64,000 nt of DNA. It comes from Gigaspora rosea (Eukaryota; Glomeromycota; Glomeromycetes; Diversisporales; Gigasporaceae). Within the stretch, counting starts at the first letter, position 1, and each line of letters starts with the position of its first letter. The notes under the pieces were generated by a model that was not told the DNA's origin, did not search any database, and worked only from the letters and a program-made list of their open reading frames with translations. Of this stretch, positions 47,170-60,149 are shown piece by piece. The stretch covers positions 413,851-477,850 of the forward strand of contig QKWP01000076.1 of NCBI GenBank assembly GCA_003550325.1, written 5' to 3'. Position numbers and translations under genes: made by a program.

Positions 47170-48215
47170 TTATCAAGTAAGGGTGTGGCAACATAGAGAA
47201 GCTGTCTGGTTGTCACCCCCAAGTGACAGGTCTAGAGTTCAAATTTCACTGGAGACGAATTGAAAAATAGGCCTGTATTATGGTAACATTTGTTCATCGA
47301 TCGGTCGGGTATATTACCTGTAACTTTGGTACCACTATCTTGAATGGGAGCATCAGTGCAGTTGTGTAAGTTACGCAGACAAATCCAAAGGACCAGAACA
47401 ACTGAAACCTGTTTGGCAAGTCCAGAGCAAGAAGGTAAGGAAGATCTTCCAACGGTACTACAAAAGACTGAGATTTTGACTAGAAACCGAAGAACCGGAC
47501 GGAAAAGCTCTATGGCAAGAAGGGACACCAATCTGGCTGCCAGAGTTATACCGAAGGAAAAGTACCTATGTTTCAGAATTAGGTACCAAGGAGAAAGAGT
47601 CTGTCAGGCACATAAAGCTGGGCCAACCAATCCTTCAGGCTAACTGTTTTGGTAGTTTGGAAAGGATCGGTAAAGGTTGGAAGAAGGGTCGTATGTGAGT
47701 ACTGGGGATCGGAAAGGGCAAATGGAACTCACTAGCCAGTGAGAAATGGAAGCATGGAGGCATATATGTGTCAAGACCCACTGGCTCTGGGCGTACCCAT
47801 ATGGGAGTCTTTGGACGCTAAGAAGTGCTGGGACCACCAATACAGGTATAGCTGGTACAAGTGCATGTAGGGTAACAGGGACCCTGAGCCTCATGATGCC
47901 ATCTAACTATATCTAGTACTGGAAGCATTTGCTAAACAAGCCTGGTTACATCAGCATTATAGAGAAAAGTACAGTCGTTCGCACATTACTGAATTCAAAA
48001 TGTTAAATCCTGGGCCCGAAAGTTGCAGGAACCTGGCTAGTTGCGGCAGCATGCAGGCTTGAGATACTTACCCAATATGGTAGAGGCAGTTGCATGGCTT
48101 GAGATACGAACTCCTGAGAAGTACACCAGTAGGGGATCTCAGGTACACCAATCTGGAAGCACAAAGCACCTATCTGGCAACATACACCAAATTGGAAGTG
48201 ATAATACTAGGTAGT
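47170..48215. other. GC-richer island of unknown nature
   Basis: About 1 kb with clearly higher G+C than anything around it. At its start GTGTGGCAACATAGAG and GGTCTAGAGTTCAAATTTC resemble A and B boxes of a polymerase III promoter, as in a tRNA-derived SINE head, but the remainder is longer than a usual SINE. Frames at 47344-47643 (+) and 47640-47894 (-) match no family I know. It ends where a MITE-like CACAGGTCCAACTATAAAAT begins at 48217. It may be a foreign or retroposed segment. Confidence 0.4.
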
Positions 48216-48216
48216 A

Positions 48217-48871
48217 TTCACAGGTCCAACTATAAAATTTCTGTGCCCTATCAGTAAGACGATAGTCACATAAATTGCAACGATATGTTACAGAAACTTT
48301 CTGATATGTGTCATGTGATAGCTAGCGATATTTGGCACGTATCTGCAGCCTATCAGCTTAGCACATATCTATCAGTTTCTTACGGCTTTATGTAACATAT
48401 AAAATGTTCTAATATTTATGCGATATTTCCAAAATATCTGCAAAATTTTATAACATATCGTTATATACGATACCAATATCGGAAAATTTTTATGATATAT
48501 CTTAATATTCTATGATAATATATATAACGAAGATATCTATATATATTATAATAGGAACTAGTTAATATTTATACAATATTTTCAAAATGTCTGTGAAATT
48601 TATATGAAATATCATCATATTTGATACCAATATCGGAAAATTTATACAACATTTCCTAATATTCTATAATAATATATATATCAAAGATATCTATATATTA
48701 TTGTTGAAACTAATTTATACTTGATTATATTCATATACATTTCAAATTTCTACTCAATTTATGTGAAATATAAGCTTGTTGATAGCAGCATTAAACGTAT
48801 CAATTTATTAATTATAACATTTTACATGTAGCAATATGACAGAAAAATTGCAGCCGTTATATTAAATTTCT
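48217..48871. other. MITE-like A+T-rich segment
   Basis: The left end CACAGGTCCAACTATAAAAT matches the ends of the element at 35411. Inside, GATACCAATATCGGAAAATT and AATATTCTATGATAATATAT blocks occur twice in tandem (48470-48530, 48625-48680). A right end was not found. Confidence 0.4.
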
Positions 48872-51608
48872 ATTAATCTATTTCAATATTATTATTAACA
48901 TTACCCTCCTTATTTTTTTCTCCACAATGATATCCAAATTTACCACTTTTAGCATTAAGGTGCCCTTGACTCTTTGAGGTAGCTCTGGTTGTTGTGTTAA
49001 ACTTGACAGGTTGAGAAGCAGCTTTAGAGCTGGAGCTTTTTGAACTTGTGCGGGTATTTTTCGATTTAGAGGCCCGGGAAGAACGATTATTTGAAGTTGG
49101 CTCTAAATCAGATCTAGAATAGAATTTGTTTCAGTAAACCTTTAATTAATAATAAATATACAAATCATAAATATATACATTTCTTCCATTTGCTTATTTT
49201 CTGATTGTTCAGTTTGATCGGTTCGTTCGGTTGATCTTGAGCGGGTATTTTTCGATTTAGAGGCCCGGGAAGAACGATTCTTTGAAGTTGGCTCCATATC
49301 AGATCTAGAATAGAATTTGTTTCAGTAAACCTTTAATTAATAATAAATATACAAATCATAAATATATACCTTTCTTCCATTTGCTTATTTTGATCTGTTC
49401 GACCAGGTTCCGATTGCTCATTATGATCTGTTCGACAAGGATCTGATTGCTTATTTTGATCCGTTTGACCAGGTTCTGATAGTTCATTTTGATCCTTTTG
49501 ACCAGGTTCTGATTGTTCATTTTGATCTGATTGTTTATTTTGATCTGATTGTTCATTTTGATTTGATTGTTCCGTTTGTTCAGTTTGTTCAGCTTGATTC
49601 GTTCGTTCGTTATGTTCTGAATCGTCAGCATGCGTATCATGCGTATTGAATTTTCTAATGTTTCTAAATCATTAGAGTCGAAATCGCCTTCATTAGTATT
49701 ATTACCATTATCTTGATAATGATGATGATTATTATTATTATAATTATTCTTATTATTGTTATAGGATGAAGAAATCGTCCAAAGAGGTGTGTCAAGTAGA
49801 GGTCTTGTTTGATTTTTCCAGTTAAATCATAATGATGCTCTCTATTAAGTTTATTTAATTGGTTAATTATTGCTATTTCTTCAGCCCGATAGAAAATTTT
49901 TTGGCACTATTTAAAAAATAAAATAAATAAAATTAACTAATACGAGTATTATTTATTTGTTAAACAAAATCTATACTGTTAAATTACCCTTTCAGACCGC
50001 CATAGTGGAACATATACTATTATTATTTCTACGTTTATTATTGTCATCAACATTGTATGAATGATTTTTTTTGGATCGTTCCTGCTTTGCGAGTTCAATA
50101 TCCGTTTCAGATAGTTCATCTGAATGATATGCAGTTTCAACAACCACATCAGCCAGGTCGTCCTCCCACTCCTTTTGGTTAAGTGAATTTGGTCGGTATA
50201 TTTTAATATTCGGATCCTTAACGCGAATCAGATGCTGTAACCCATCTACTCTTCTTTTTTTTTCTAAACAAATGCAATGTAAATCCGATATGTATATATG
50301 AAATTATATTTTTTTAAAAATAAAAAACTAACTCCTTGCATACATGAATTTTTCCCAACACATTTTTTGTTTAACTTTAATTTGGCACTATCCGCCTTAA
50401 TTTTTGCTATCAATGAAAGACTTTTATGATTGCTTTGGAGCACTCGAACAACTTCGCTGTCTAAATATTGGAGGTTTTTATTGATACATTGTTTAAGAGC
50501 AGGTAAGATTGTCACCTCCACAAATTCTTTTTGATCAAGCCAGTTTTTCTTCTCACTAATTGCTAAGCATGGATTATCATGTGCAAGTTGCTTTGCAACT
50601 CCGAGTACTTCTTTCTATTATTATAAAAATATAATATACAAATCTGATATTCATATCTACAGGTTAGTATAATAATAAAGTATATAATATAAAAAAAAAT
50701 TTACCCTAAACGCTAATTTATATTCCTAATCTATTGGAATCAATTGTTCTTGCTTAAATCTCATTTGGCTTCAGTCATACGATCTACCAGGTGAGAAAGA
50801 TTTTTCTCTTTTTTTTTGTTTTGAATTTTTATGACCGTTTCTACTTTCTCTACATTCACCACTATCATTACCAATATCGTTGATATCCATACCATCAAGT
50901 CGATCAGTTACGGAAGTTTGTGAGCATTGAATTTCTGAGACATCCGACTTAGATCTTTCTTCAATATGTCCAAGTCTTTCTTTAAGAAGAGCAACTTGAG
51001 ATTTCAAGGCTAAATTTTTTATAATAAAGTTATATTAACTGATATTCATATAAACTGATAAGCAATAATTTAAGTAAAATGTACTACATATCTTCTTCTA
51101 AATCTTTGCGACTACTTCTAGTAGAATCTAGTTGAATATCATGCAGCCGATATTTGTATCAGTAAAAAATTATTGTTATTTGATAATATTAAATAGATAA
51201 TTTACCTTCGCTTGAACTTGATCTACTATTATGATAATACTTGCGATGTGAAGATAAATGACGAGAATGAGAATGATGAGTATGTGAGCGAGAACGACGG
51301 GTATGTGAGTGAGAATGACGGGTACGTGAGCGAGAACAACAGGTACGTGAGCGAGAACAACGGGTACGTGAGCGAGAACAACGGGTATGAGAACGAGAGC
51401 GATGATAATGAGAGCGAGAAAGATGGGTATGAGAATGAGAGCAATGATGATGAGAGCGAGAATGGGAACGGGAGCGAGAGTGAGAACGAGAACCATAGAG
51501 TGAAGAAGAACGAGAATAAAGAGAATATGGACGTTTTCTTTTTCTAGAATCCATGACTTCACAAGATTTGAGAGAAGGACCAAAGCGAAAAACAGTTTTT
51601 GGTGGCAT
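48872..51608 (-). CDS. RS-rich multi-exon protein, uncertain integrity
   Basis: On the minus strand the gene starts at 51608 with MPPKTVFRFGPSLKSCEVMD, then a long Arg-Ser/His-Ser domain (SRSRSHSRSHHHCSHSH and so on), as in SR-type nuclear proteins. Exons follow with GT/AG borders: a coiled-coil stretch at 51007-50771 (LKSQVALLKERLGHIEERSK), a helical exon at 50521-50325 (VTILPALKQCINKNLQYLDS), an exon at about 50262-49985 (RVDGLQHLIRVKDPNIKIYR), a Gln/Glu/Asn/Ser-rich repeat region at 49640-49356, and a Ser/Lys-rich end (SSRASKSKNTRTSSKSSSSK) finishing GYHCGEK...IEID at 48872. Family unknown to me. Frame changes seem needed near 49990 and within 49356-49640, so it may be a pseudogene or contain introns I could not place. 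Confidence 0.55.
49050..49430 (-). repeat. 191-bp tandem duplication of a coding exon
   Basis: The block with GCGGGTATTTTTCGATTTAG recurs 191 bp on (49050 and 49241) and includes an intron and part of an exon of the RS-rich gene. The copies differ at only a few bases. Confidence 0.85.
51255..51480 (-). repeat. 18-bp coding minisatellite of the RS domain
   Basis: Units of GTGAGCGAGAACAACGGGTA type (read on the + strand) encode the alternating Ser-Arg-Ser-His pattern on the minus strand. The same array stays open in several frames on both strands, which is a property of the repeat and not evidence for overlapping genes. Confidence 0.85.
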
Positions 51609-51659
51609 GATATGAATATTTGTAAAAAAATAAGACCAAAATTTTCCAAAATTTTCAAA

Positions 51660-53080
51660 ACTACTATGAATAAAAAAGACCCAACAAGAAGAAAGTTATT
51701 GAATATAAAGCGAAATTGTATCGAATAGAAAAGTATTACCTATATCTGTGTGTATGAAAAAAGCCCAAGGGCTATTTTGAATATTGAAAATAACGCGAAG
51801 TTATTGAATGAACGAAAGTGTATCAAATAGTAACAGAAGAAATTTACTTGTAAAAAAAAAATGTGATAGTTAACAGAAGAAAAAATTAAATAAGAAGTGA
51901 AGTATCAAATAGTAATGGAAGAAATTTATTTGTAGAAGAAAAATAAGATTCGAAAAACGGATAATTTTATATTCAAAAAAGAAAGTTGTCATTGTATTTA
52001 CTATATGTATGTAATTATCGAAAAAAATTTCAATGTCATTAAATTGTAAAATAAACTTCGATCATTTAAAATAAACTATTACATGATGAAATAAACAATT
52101 AATTACATGATGAAATAAACTATAACATGTGAAAATACTATGATGTTTTAATTCAAATAATTTTTTTTCAGAGTCAACTATAAACTTCCGATACCCATAT
52201 CGATTTTCTGTATTAATTGTTTTTTTTTCATTAGGACATACAAACTTAATAAATTGGTTGGCCGGTCAAATTTTGCAAAATTCTAGAAACGTTTTGGCCA
52301 CATTTTTTGTTGGGTGGGGTTTTTTTATTAGGTGTTTATAAAAATGGTTTACATTTATATATATAATTTTTTTTGAAAATAAAGCAAGTCGCTGAGTCAT
52401 TTTTTAAATTGTTTTATAAAACCGTTTAACCTTTTTTTTCTTTTTTTAAATAGTAACCTTTAAATAAACCTCAATACTAATCCTTTAATTTGTACAATGC
52501 ATATGATCATTTTTCATAATTTTATTTTATTTTTAGTAAAATAAACAAAACTGCATGTAAATTGTATTTTAAAAAAAAATTTTTTTTATACATATAACAT
52601 TATACATATAAATCATATTTTAAAAATTTATATATATATATATATTGTTTATATAATTTATGTTTGTATAATAATAAAAATAAAATTTTGATTTCATCAC
52701 TTTTTGACCCAATAATAAAAAGTAATTGACTTTATTATTTTCTGATATGTATATCGGATACTGAAATTTACAAATCACAAAGTAAAAATATAATTAATCG
52801 ATTAATTTTATCAATATACTAGTAAAAATAATCTAGTAAAAATAATCTAGTCAAAACAAGTTAACCTAAACTCCGATTTCATCAAAACAAATTAAACTTC
52901 GATTTCATCAAAACAAATTAAACTTTCATTCTTTGATTTTTTTAAAATATTAAACCAAATTAATTTTTGATTTCTTCGATATTTTTTTAACTTTTCTCCA
53001 AAATGTATATTTGTTACTCTGATTCTATATAATAAAAATAAAACATGTGAATTTTGTAATAGAAATTTAAAATAAACTTC
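51660..53080. other. No gene recognised
   Basis: A+T-rich upstream region of the RS-rich gene. GAAGTTATTGAATGAACG and ATCAAATAGTAA segments repeat two or three times at 51700-51960, and ACATGATGAAATAAAC repeats at 52080-52130. Poly-T and (TA)n tracts follow. Confidence 0.5.
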
Positions 53081-53084
53081 CAAA

Positions 53085-53765
53085 TTATTGTACAATTGAT
53101 ATTAAAAAATAAAATTAAAAATAAAATTACTGATGCTATTGCTCCTTGCTTTTTGCTTTGAAACTTATGTAAAAAGTGTAAAATAAAATATACTTTGTCC
53201 AATATGCATATTGTACAATTGATATTAAAAAATAAATTACTGATATTAATGCTCTTTGTTTTGAAACCTATTGTTACGAGCTAGATGCGAAAGTGGGCAC
53301 AGTAATATGATGATCATTAAGTTGGGGCTTTGTAATGATCAACCTCAAGAACCTTTGGATTATCATTTTGGGCTTAGAGATTGTTGGAAGAAGATTCCGC
53401 ATCTCCAAAGAGAGAACCATCTGGTAAAATAATGGCTTGTGAAAGCAAGAAGGAAAAGAAGGCATTAGTCAATGAATTGTAAATCATCATTTAAGCTACT
53501 TACACCCTTTCTGTTGTAAAATAGTATAAAAGAGAGGTAATTTCGCCATTACAAAGGGAAGGAATTCCTTGGATAAAAAGAATAATCATTAATAAATAAA
53601 TGTTCATTAATAAATAAATTATAAATCACCATATGTTTAAAACGTGTAAAATGTGTAAAATAAAATATTCTTTGTCCGATATGCATATTGTACAATTGAT
53701 AATAAAAACCAAATTACCGATGTTATTCTTTTCTCTGAAATATAAATATGTTAAACTGTTTTTGT
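53085..53765. repeat. Three ~110-bp tandem units, one split by an LTR
   Basis: Units beginning TTGTACAATTGATATTAAAA and ending GTGTAAAATAAAATATACTT occur at about 53090, 53212 and 53690. The second unit is interrupted by the solo LTR, which dates the LTR after the tandem duplication. Confidence 0.7.
53272..53635. mobile_element. Solo LTR fossil, probably Ty3/gypsy-like
   Basis: The block starts TGTTACGAGCTAGATGCG, is richer in G+C than its surroundings, carries a TATAAAAGAGAGG promoter-like box at about 53533 and an AATAAATAAATG tail, and interrupts a tandem repeat unit. No internal retroelement sequence is left. Exact ends and target duplication are unclear. The family call rests on general LTR form only. 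Confidence 0.55.
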
Positions 53766-53880
53766 AAGCTATTTTCTCTCTTAATATTTTCTCTCTTAAT
53801 ATTTTTTTTTTACTTCTTAATATTGTTTCCTCGTATCTATCTTAATATCATGTCTTGCTTCTTAACATAGATATTTCATC

Positions 53881-56800
53881 ATGACTTTCAAAAAAAACAA
53901 AGGAATTGTTAAAAAACCTGCTTTTACTTTACAAACAAAAAGACGTACATGCAAAAAAGTAGCATGTTTCTGTAGTATATGCAATGGTATAGAAAGAGAT
54001 CCAAGAGTTAAAGCAGACCATGAAGCACAAGAACAAGAACCTTCTACAGTAAAAGGAAAGCATGCTATATCAAACCGTCAAGTTGGATATCGGCCAGAAG
54101 ATATCGATAACAGCGAAGGATCTTCAGATATGATGAATGATATTTTTTTAATGGATCAGGTTATTGATTCAACAGATGGTGAAAAGTCAGATAGTGAATC
54201 ATATAATTTGATGCCTCTACCACAGCCTGAAAATCTTCAATTTCTTGTTGCGCAGCTTCCCAAAGGCTTTCATAATGCAAAAATGGCATCCTTTTATTCT
54301 GGTAAAAATTTGTAAGATTCTTCTGATGATGATGAAAATGAAAATGATGATATGAAAAGCGATAAAACTGATGAAACTGATACTGAAGAAGAGAGTGAAG
54401 AAGAGAGTGAAGAAGAGAATTTAATAATTTCGATGCACCTGATTTAGATAATACCCCAGAGACCAATGCCAAAATTGTTGACGAAGATTTATTAGGAATT
54501 GTATTGTGGGTTTTTCGTTACCAACAAAAATATCGGCATTCTGATGCAAGCATTCACATCCTGATTAAATATCTCTGGCGTTTGTTAACTCATATTGATG
54601 AGCAAAAGTATTGTGGCCTTCCTATATCAATAGACGTTGCAAAAAAGATGGCTAGTATATTAGATCATGCAACAAGATTCGCTGTATGCGAATCTTGTTG
54701 CAAATTATATGATCCAAAAGATATTTTAACAAAAAAAGCAGGACAAACACCAAAAATACTTCGCTGTACTCATGTGGAATTTCCAAACCATGTAAATATC
54801 AGCAGACGAGTATCATGCGATACAATACTTCTGAAAAAAGTCAGGGTGCAAGATGGAATAATCAGAAAGCCAGTATCAATTTATCCCGTGGTAAATCTCA
54901 AGCAACAATTCCTAAAGCTATTCCAGCAATCAGGATTTGAAGAGGCATGCAGAAGATGGGCCTATCTACCTTCAAAACCCCAATTATCAGATATATATGA
55001 TGGCAAGATATGGAAATCATTTTCTGATGATGAAGGGGAGTTATTTTTTCATCCAGAAACAGCTGATAGCCATATAGGATTGATGCTAAACTTGGACTGG
55101 TTTCAACCATTTGAGACGTTTCAATATAGCGTAGGGGTAATATATGCTGTCATATGTAATCTTCCACGTCAAGAAAGGTTTTTGTTTTTTTTTTATTTTT
55201 TTATTTTTTTTTATTTTTTTTTTACATTCGTTAATCAAATATGATATTAATTTAATATACATAAAAGGTTTAAACCATCCAATAAAATAATATTGTCTAT
55301 CATACCTGGGCCATTGGAACCAAAGCTGTATCAGTTAAACCATTACTTGGCACCTATTATCGATTAGCTTGCAGAGCTCTGGGAAGAAATAGACCTATCG
55401 GCTACATTTGAGTCCCCATCTGGCAAGAGAATCAAATGTGCAGTAATTTGTTGCTCCAGTGACTTACCTGCAGCAAGAAATCTTTGTGGGCATATTTCGG
55501 CTAAGGCAGCATATCATTACTGCTATAAAAGAGCTAATTACGACATTTGGAACCAACCTCATTTTGGTGGCATTTCTAATATGGAGTCCTGGTTTGTAGA
55601 ACGTGACCACAACCTTATCCGAAATGATGCAATAAATTGGAAAAATTGAAGACAGCTGAACGAAGAAAACAGCATCTTTCTGATACTCTTGTCAGATAGT
55701 CCGAAATCTATAGGCTTTTATACTTGAATTCTGTTAAATTCCTGGTAGTGGACCCAATGCATTGCCTCTTCTTGGGAATAGCAAAATGGATCGTAACTAG
55801 ATTATAGATTGAAGGTGAAAGGTTAACTTCTCAAAATTTAAAAATTATGTAGCAATAGGCAGATAAAATCGATGTGCCATTAGATATTGGTAGAATTCCT
55901 TGTAAAATCTCTACTGGTGAAGGATTTTTAAGGTTCACAGCAGACTAGTGGAAGACTTTTATCCTCGTATATGCTACCACTATTTGTTGGAATCTGTTAT
56001 GTGATGCTGATAAGAAAATTCTTACTTATTTCATCCGGGCTTGTAGCATATTGGTTTGTGGAATAATCAATAAAAGAGATTTAGAAGAAGCACACCAATG
56101 TCTAATAGCCATGATAAAATTATCGAAGAAATCTATGGTCCCGAGAAGATTTCTCCAAACCTTCACCTATGCCTTCATATATCTGAATGTGCATTAGATT
56201 ATGGTTCTTTACATTCTTTTTAGTGTTTTAGTTTTTGACGGATGAATGGATTAATAGGTAAATATAATTAAAATATTAATAATTTGTTTAAAACAAAAGT
56301 TAATAATAGGCGGTCGATATCTTTATCTTCTAAACAATATTAATTAAATTTTTAGGAAGCTACAAAAATAGTAATAGGAAAATTGAGCTGGAACTTATGA
56401 ATATCATCCAACGAAACAGACAAATTGACGGATTAATTAATAATAGTAATAGTGCTAATTTATCCGAAGATTTGTCTATTTTGGCTCCAAAAAAATCTTC
56501 CGGCAGTTTGGGTGATTATGAAATGTCTAACGAAGATGTAATAAATTTTCTCTCTATGTCAAAATCGGTAGAGGAAGGAATCGGCACTGGTACTGGGGCT
56601 GATTCATTTCCTGGAATCTTTCTTATACCAAAGAAAATGAATGCATACATCTCACGAGACTTTATGGAGTTACTCGTCGAATATTATAATAATGCTTATG
56701 ACACCAATATATTCGTTCTGCCCGAAGATTTGGATTTAGATGGGTCGATAGGCATATCGTCTATAATAAATCAATATGGAAGAATTCAAATAAGTGATGA

Positions 56801-57206
56801 AGTTTTCGGTTCTACATTTTCTAAAAGATATGAAAGTTCATCAAGAATTCTTGCAAAATTTGCTGATGAAGATGGAGTAAATACGTATCCGGGCCAGGTT
56901 CAGTTCTTTTTTGAACATTATCTTGATTATCCAGAAGAATCAACAAAGCACAGCCTCGCCTATGTTCGTTGGTATAAAAAAATAAAAAATGAGAATTTAA
57001 GGTGTCATCTTAGCATCAGCAAAAAGGACGATAAGCTTTGTAACGTGGAATTATGGCATAATAATTTTTATGATATAGATCGTGATTGCATAATTCCAGT
57101 ACATAACATACTGGGAAGATTTGTAGCAGGAACATTTACCGTTGGTTCAAGAAAGCATCAGGATTATATGTCAGTGATCCCATTAAATAGAAAGTACAAT
57201 ATATAA
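53881..57206 (+). mobile_element. CACTA/Plavaka-like transposon, Tnp2-type transposase relic
   Basis: Parts in order: 53881-54315, a basic N-terminus with CKKVACFCSICNG, suggesting a zinc-binding start, and an acidic stretch; 54504-55180 with SGFEEACRRWAYLP, LSDIYDGKIWKSF and LMLNLDWFQPFETFQYSVGV, the Tnp2 signature; an intron 55179-55266; then PSNKIILSIIPGPLEPKLYQ, AELWEEIDLSATFESPSGKR and CCSSDLPAARNLCGHISAKA; and 56397-57206, a C-terminal domain with YPGQVQFFFEHYLDYP, IIPVHNILGRFVAGTF and YMSVIPLNRKYNI. This order is that of the CACTA/Tnp2 transposases found in fungi. Frame breaks near 54315, 55370 and 55650-56390 disable it; the C-terminal frame alone is whole. Terminal repeats were not found. 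Confidence 0.75.
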
Positions 57207-58332
57207 TGCATATTGCATTGTATTACATGATAATCTATTATTATCTATATGTTAATCTACTGTATTACTACTGTATTACTACTGTATTTTTAATTTATTA
57301 TAAATTATATAAATATACTGTACATTATATATATGGAAAAATCGGCTATCTGATATTTATATTATAACGAATAATTGCGTCACATATTTTTCTTTAATAT
57401 TTGTTCAGTTCATTATGTTGTCACTATATTAACATGTATAGACATATATATGCTCGATATTTTGGTGCTTGTATAAACTTGATAAAATGAGTTGCTTGCC
57501 GGAAAGCATATATGAGTCATACTTAATAATATAGATAGACATTACAATCTTAGTGTAAAACATTATGAAAAATGATAAGTATATTATATGAAATCATCCT
57601 TAAATAAAGACTTCATACATATACATTCTCTTATATAATAATTGCTTAAAGCCGTAAAATACTAGTTCTTTATTTGTATGTTATTAACTAAAGAATCTTT
57701 AACTGAGAGAATCATCTGAATATCTGATAATAAAAATTTCTATTTACGCTCATGATCTTAACGTTTCGAGTTTAATTTATTATATCGATATCGATGTATA
57801 CAGATATCTGATAGCCGATATTTTTAGAAAAATAGCAGAAACCTCACAGATCTATCACTGATATTATAATGCACTTTCATTCAATATAAGCTAGCCGATG
57901 TTAGCCGATATTGGTCGATATCTGATTAAAATTTTCCCAATATAATAACCAAAATATCATCTAAGTTTCTTCAAAATATTGGCCTTTCTGATATTTATCT
58001 AAAATTTTCTTATAAAAAATCAAAATATCAGACAGATTTTGGCAACATATAAACCAGTTGTTTTAGTTAACGATATTTTGTTAAAATATCATTATGTAAT
58101 ATAGAAATATCGGATAGCAGATAGTTTGTCTGATATTTTCATGTTCGACCTGTGATTGGTAAAGTGGCAGACATGTGAATACCAATTGCTGGTTGGAGAG
58201 GAACGTACAAGCCAGGTCAGTCATATAAATGGGAATATGGAAGGCTCTGATAGGTTTTAGCCATGGATAAATGGTTGTATTACCTAAAGTCCTAGTTCCA
58301 ATACTTGTATATAATATGTATGTACTTCAGCA
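57207..58332. other. No gene recognised; repeats of GATATCTGATA type
   Basis: Short related motifs (GATATCTGATAGCCGATATT, AAAATATCAGA) recur from 57340 to 58140, ending GTTCGACCTGTGATT, which matches the ends of the MITE at 35411. This may be a long, decayed relative. Nothing coding was seen. Confidence 0.4.
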
Positions 58333-58713
58333 ATATGGGGCAACGTCAACTAAAACAAGGCTTATAGCATTTTTTGTAAAAATGAGTTAACTATGCTATC
58401 ATATAAAGCAGGAATTTTTCTATATAATTTGATATTTAAAGCATTGATTTATATAGTAAAATTTTTACTGATGCTTACTGTTTAAATGCTGTGTATGATT
58501 AAACGTGATCTAAAATTAGAATTTTTGATATCCTGTTGTCGATCCTTTCTGCAGAGTCATAGAAAGCATTCGTGTGATTGGCTAGCAAATGTCAATCCAA
58601 CAGGTTATACTAATAATAGATCATCATTGTTATTGTTATACAAAATTTTAAACGTGAGTTTCTCAAAATAGAAAAAAGCCATAAGCCTTGTTTTAGTTGA
58701 CGCTGCCCCATAT
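58333..58713. mobile_element. MITE with long inverted termini
   Basis: ATATGGGGCAACGTCAACTA, continuing AAACAAGGCTTATAGC, pairs with GCCATAAGCCTTGTTTT, continuing AGTTGACGCTGCCCCATAT. The centre is at about 58520. No coding capacity. Confidence 0.85.
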
Positions 58714-58886
58714 GTCAACTTACTTAAGTATTAATAAAAGTTTGGGCAGGAGCTACACCTGGGGTTATCCCTAATATAAAAAAAAATTATTCATCAAGTC
58801 AGATCTCTAGTTTAGTATATATTATATTATTAGTTAACATATTTGTATTTATTTGAGATTTATACCAAACTTTAAGATCATATTAT

Positions 58887-59170
58887 ACAGTCATACCTCT
58901 CTATAGTCACACCAGGACCCCAAAGAACTCTGATACAACTTAGATCTAAGTTTGTATAATATCAGCCAGATAGGAGTATAAAATAGACCAAAATTTAAAA
59001 ATTTACTATATAAAAATGCAACGTTTGATGAATTTTTATGCAAAAATTTCTTTTTTTAGTAACCTCTGAGTTATATTAGAGTTCTTCAGAGTCCTGTCAC
59101 ACTCTATATAGTCATACCTCTAGTTAAGTACCTGATTTTGTGCGACAAACTTAAACATAGTAAAAAAACT
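58887..59170. mobile_element. pogo/Tigger-like MITE remnant
   Basis: TACAGTCATACCTCTCTATA, then GTCACACCAGGACCCCAAAG, matches the left ends at 40101 and 41448. The right part, with CTCTATATAGTCATACCTC and GTGCGACAAACTTAAACATA, resembles their interior, so the element looks truncated or rearranged. Confidence 0.55.
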
Positions 59171-60149
59171 TTATTATAGTATTGACCTATAAAACATCAC
59201 AAAAATGAGTATAACTCTTGATACAATGATTCGAATTTGATGAAACTACTGCCATTCGACTCAGATTGCCAGGATGGTTCGAATGAGCTATAGTACGTCT
59301 CTATATGACCTCTGGTTGCCAAGATAGGAGTCAACAAACATTTATAATTATATTTATCCTTGGATCAGCAATCTGATTGGCTAGAAGATTGCTGCAGGCA
59401 AAAACGTTAGATCTGACATATCTGAAAGATGTCATATTTATAGCTTATATTCTAGATATCTCATATATTATATTTATATCATTTACACATATATTACATG
59501 GCTAATGTATCGAATAGCGTGTACAGGGTATCACATAAAATTACCCGGAAGATCATCTTCCAAATTCATACAAATAGGACCATGAAGAAAACTGAACATC
59601 AGAAATTTGAAAATTGAACTGTAACACTAATCTGGCTGGTACAGAAATCAACGTAACTACTGAAAAACAATCAAAACAATAACACGTAAACAACGAATAT
59701 GTTAACGTGATCAAATAGATAGAAAACGAAATTAACATAATGTATTTTATTAATCGAAAATAATTATTTAAACACGAACTTTTTACATGATAGTTATTCT
59801 TGCGTATTTTTAGTATTTTTATTCAAATCATATTTTACATTTACCCTTATCGTTAATCATATTACTGTATTAAAAATTCGAAATTAATACCACAATATTA
59901 TTACCGTATAGAACCTTGAATATTAGTTTAGCACCAACGTACTCAATATTTTAAATAATATTAAACCATATAGCGTATATTCTTATTTATTATTACACAT
60001 TATTATTATTCAACTGTATTATCTATCGTATATTAAATATTATAAATAAAATCAAAGTTTATTAAATATAAACATATTCTTATCGAAAAACTGTTAATAA
60101 AGTGTATTTAACTATATAACTTTCTGAACTAAAAGTTTCAACGAACATC
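59171..60149. other. No gene recognised
   Basis: A+T-rich DNA leading to the virus-like or plasmid-like cluster. The strand composition changes gradually from about 59540 to 60150. No terminal repeat was identified. Confidence 0.45.

Noticed and set aside
51212-51547. Plus-strand acidic repeat frame opposite the RS domain
   Set aside because: The 18-bp repeat keeps several frames open on both strands; the minus strand has the start, the intron and the downstream exons.
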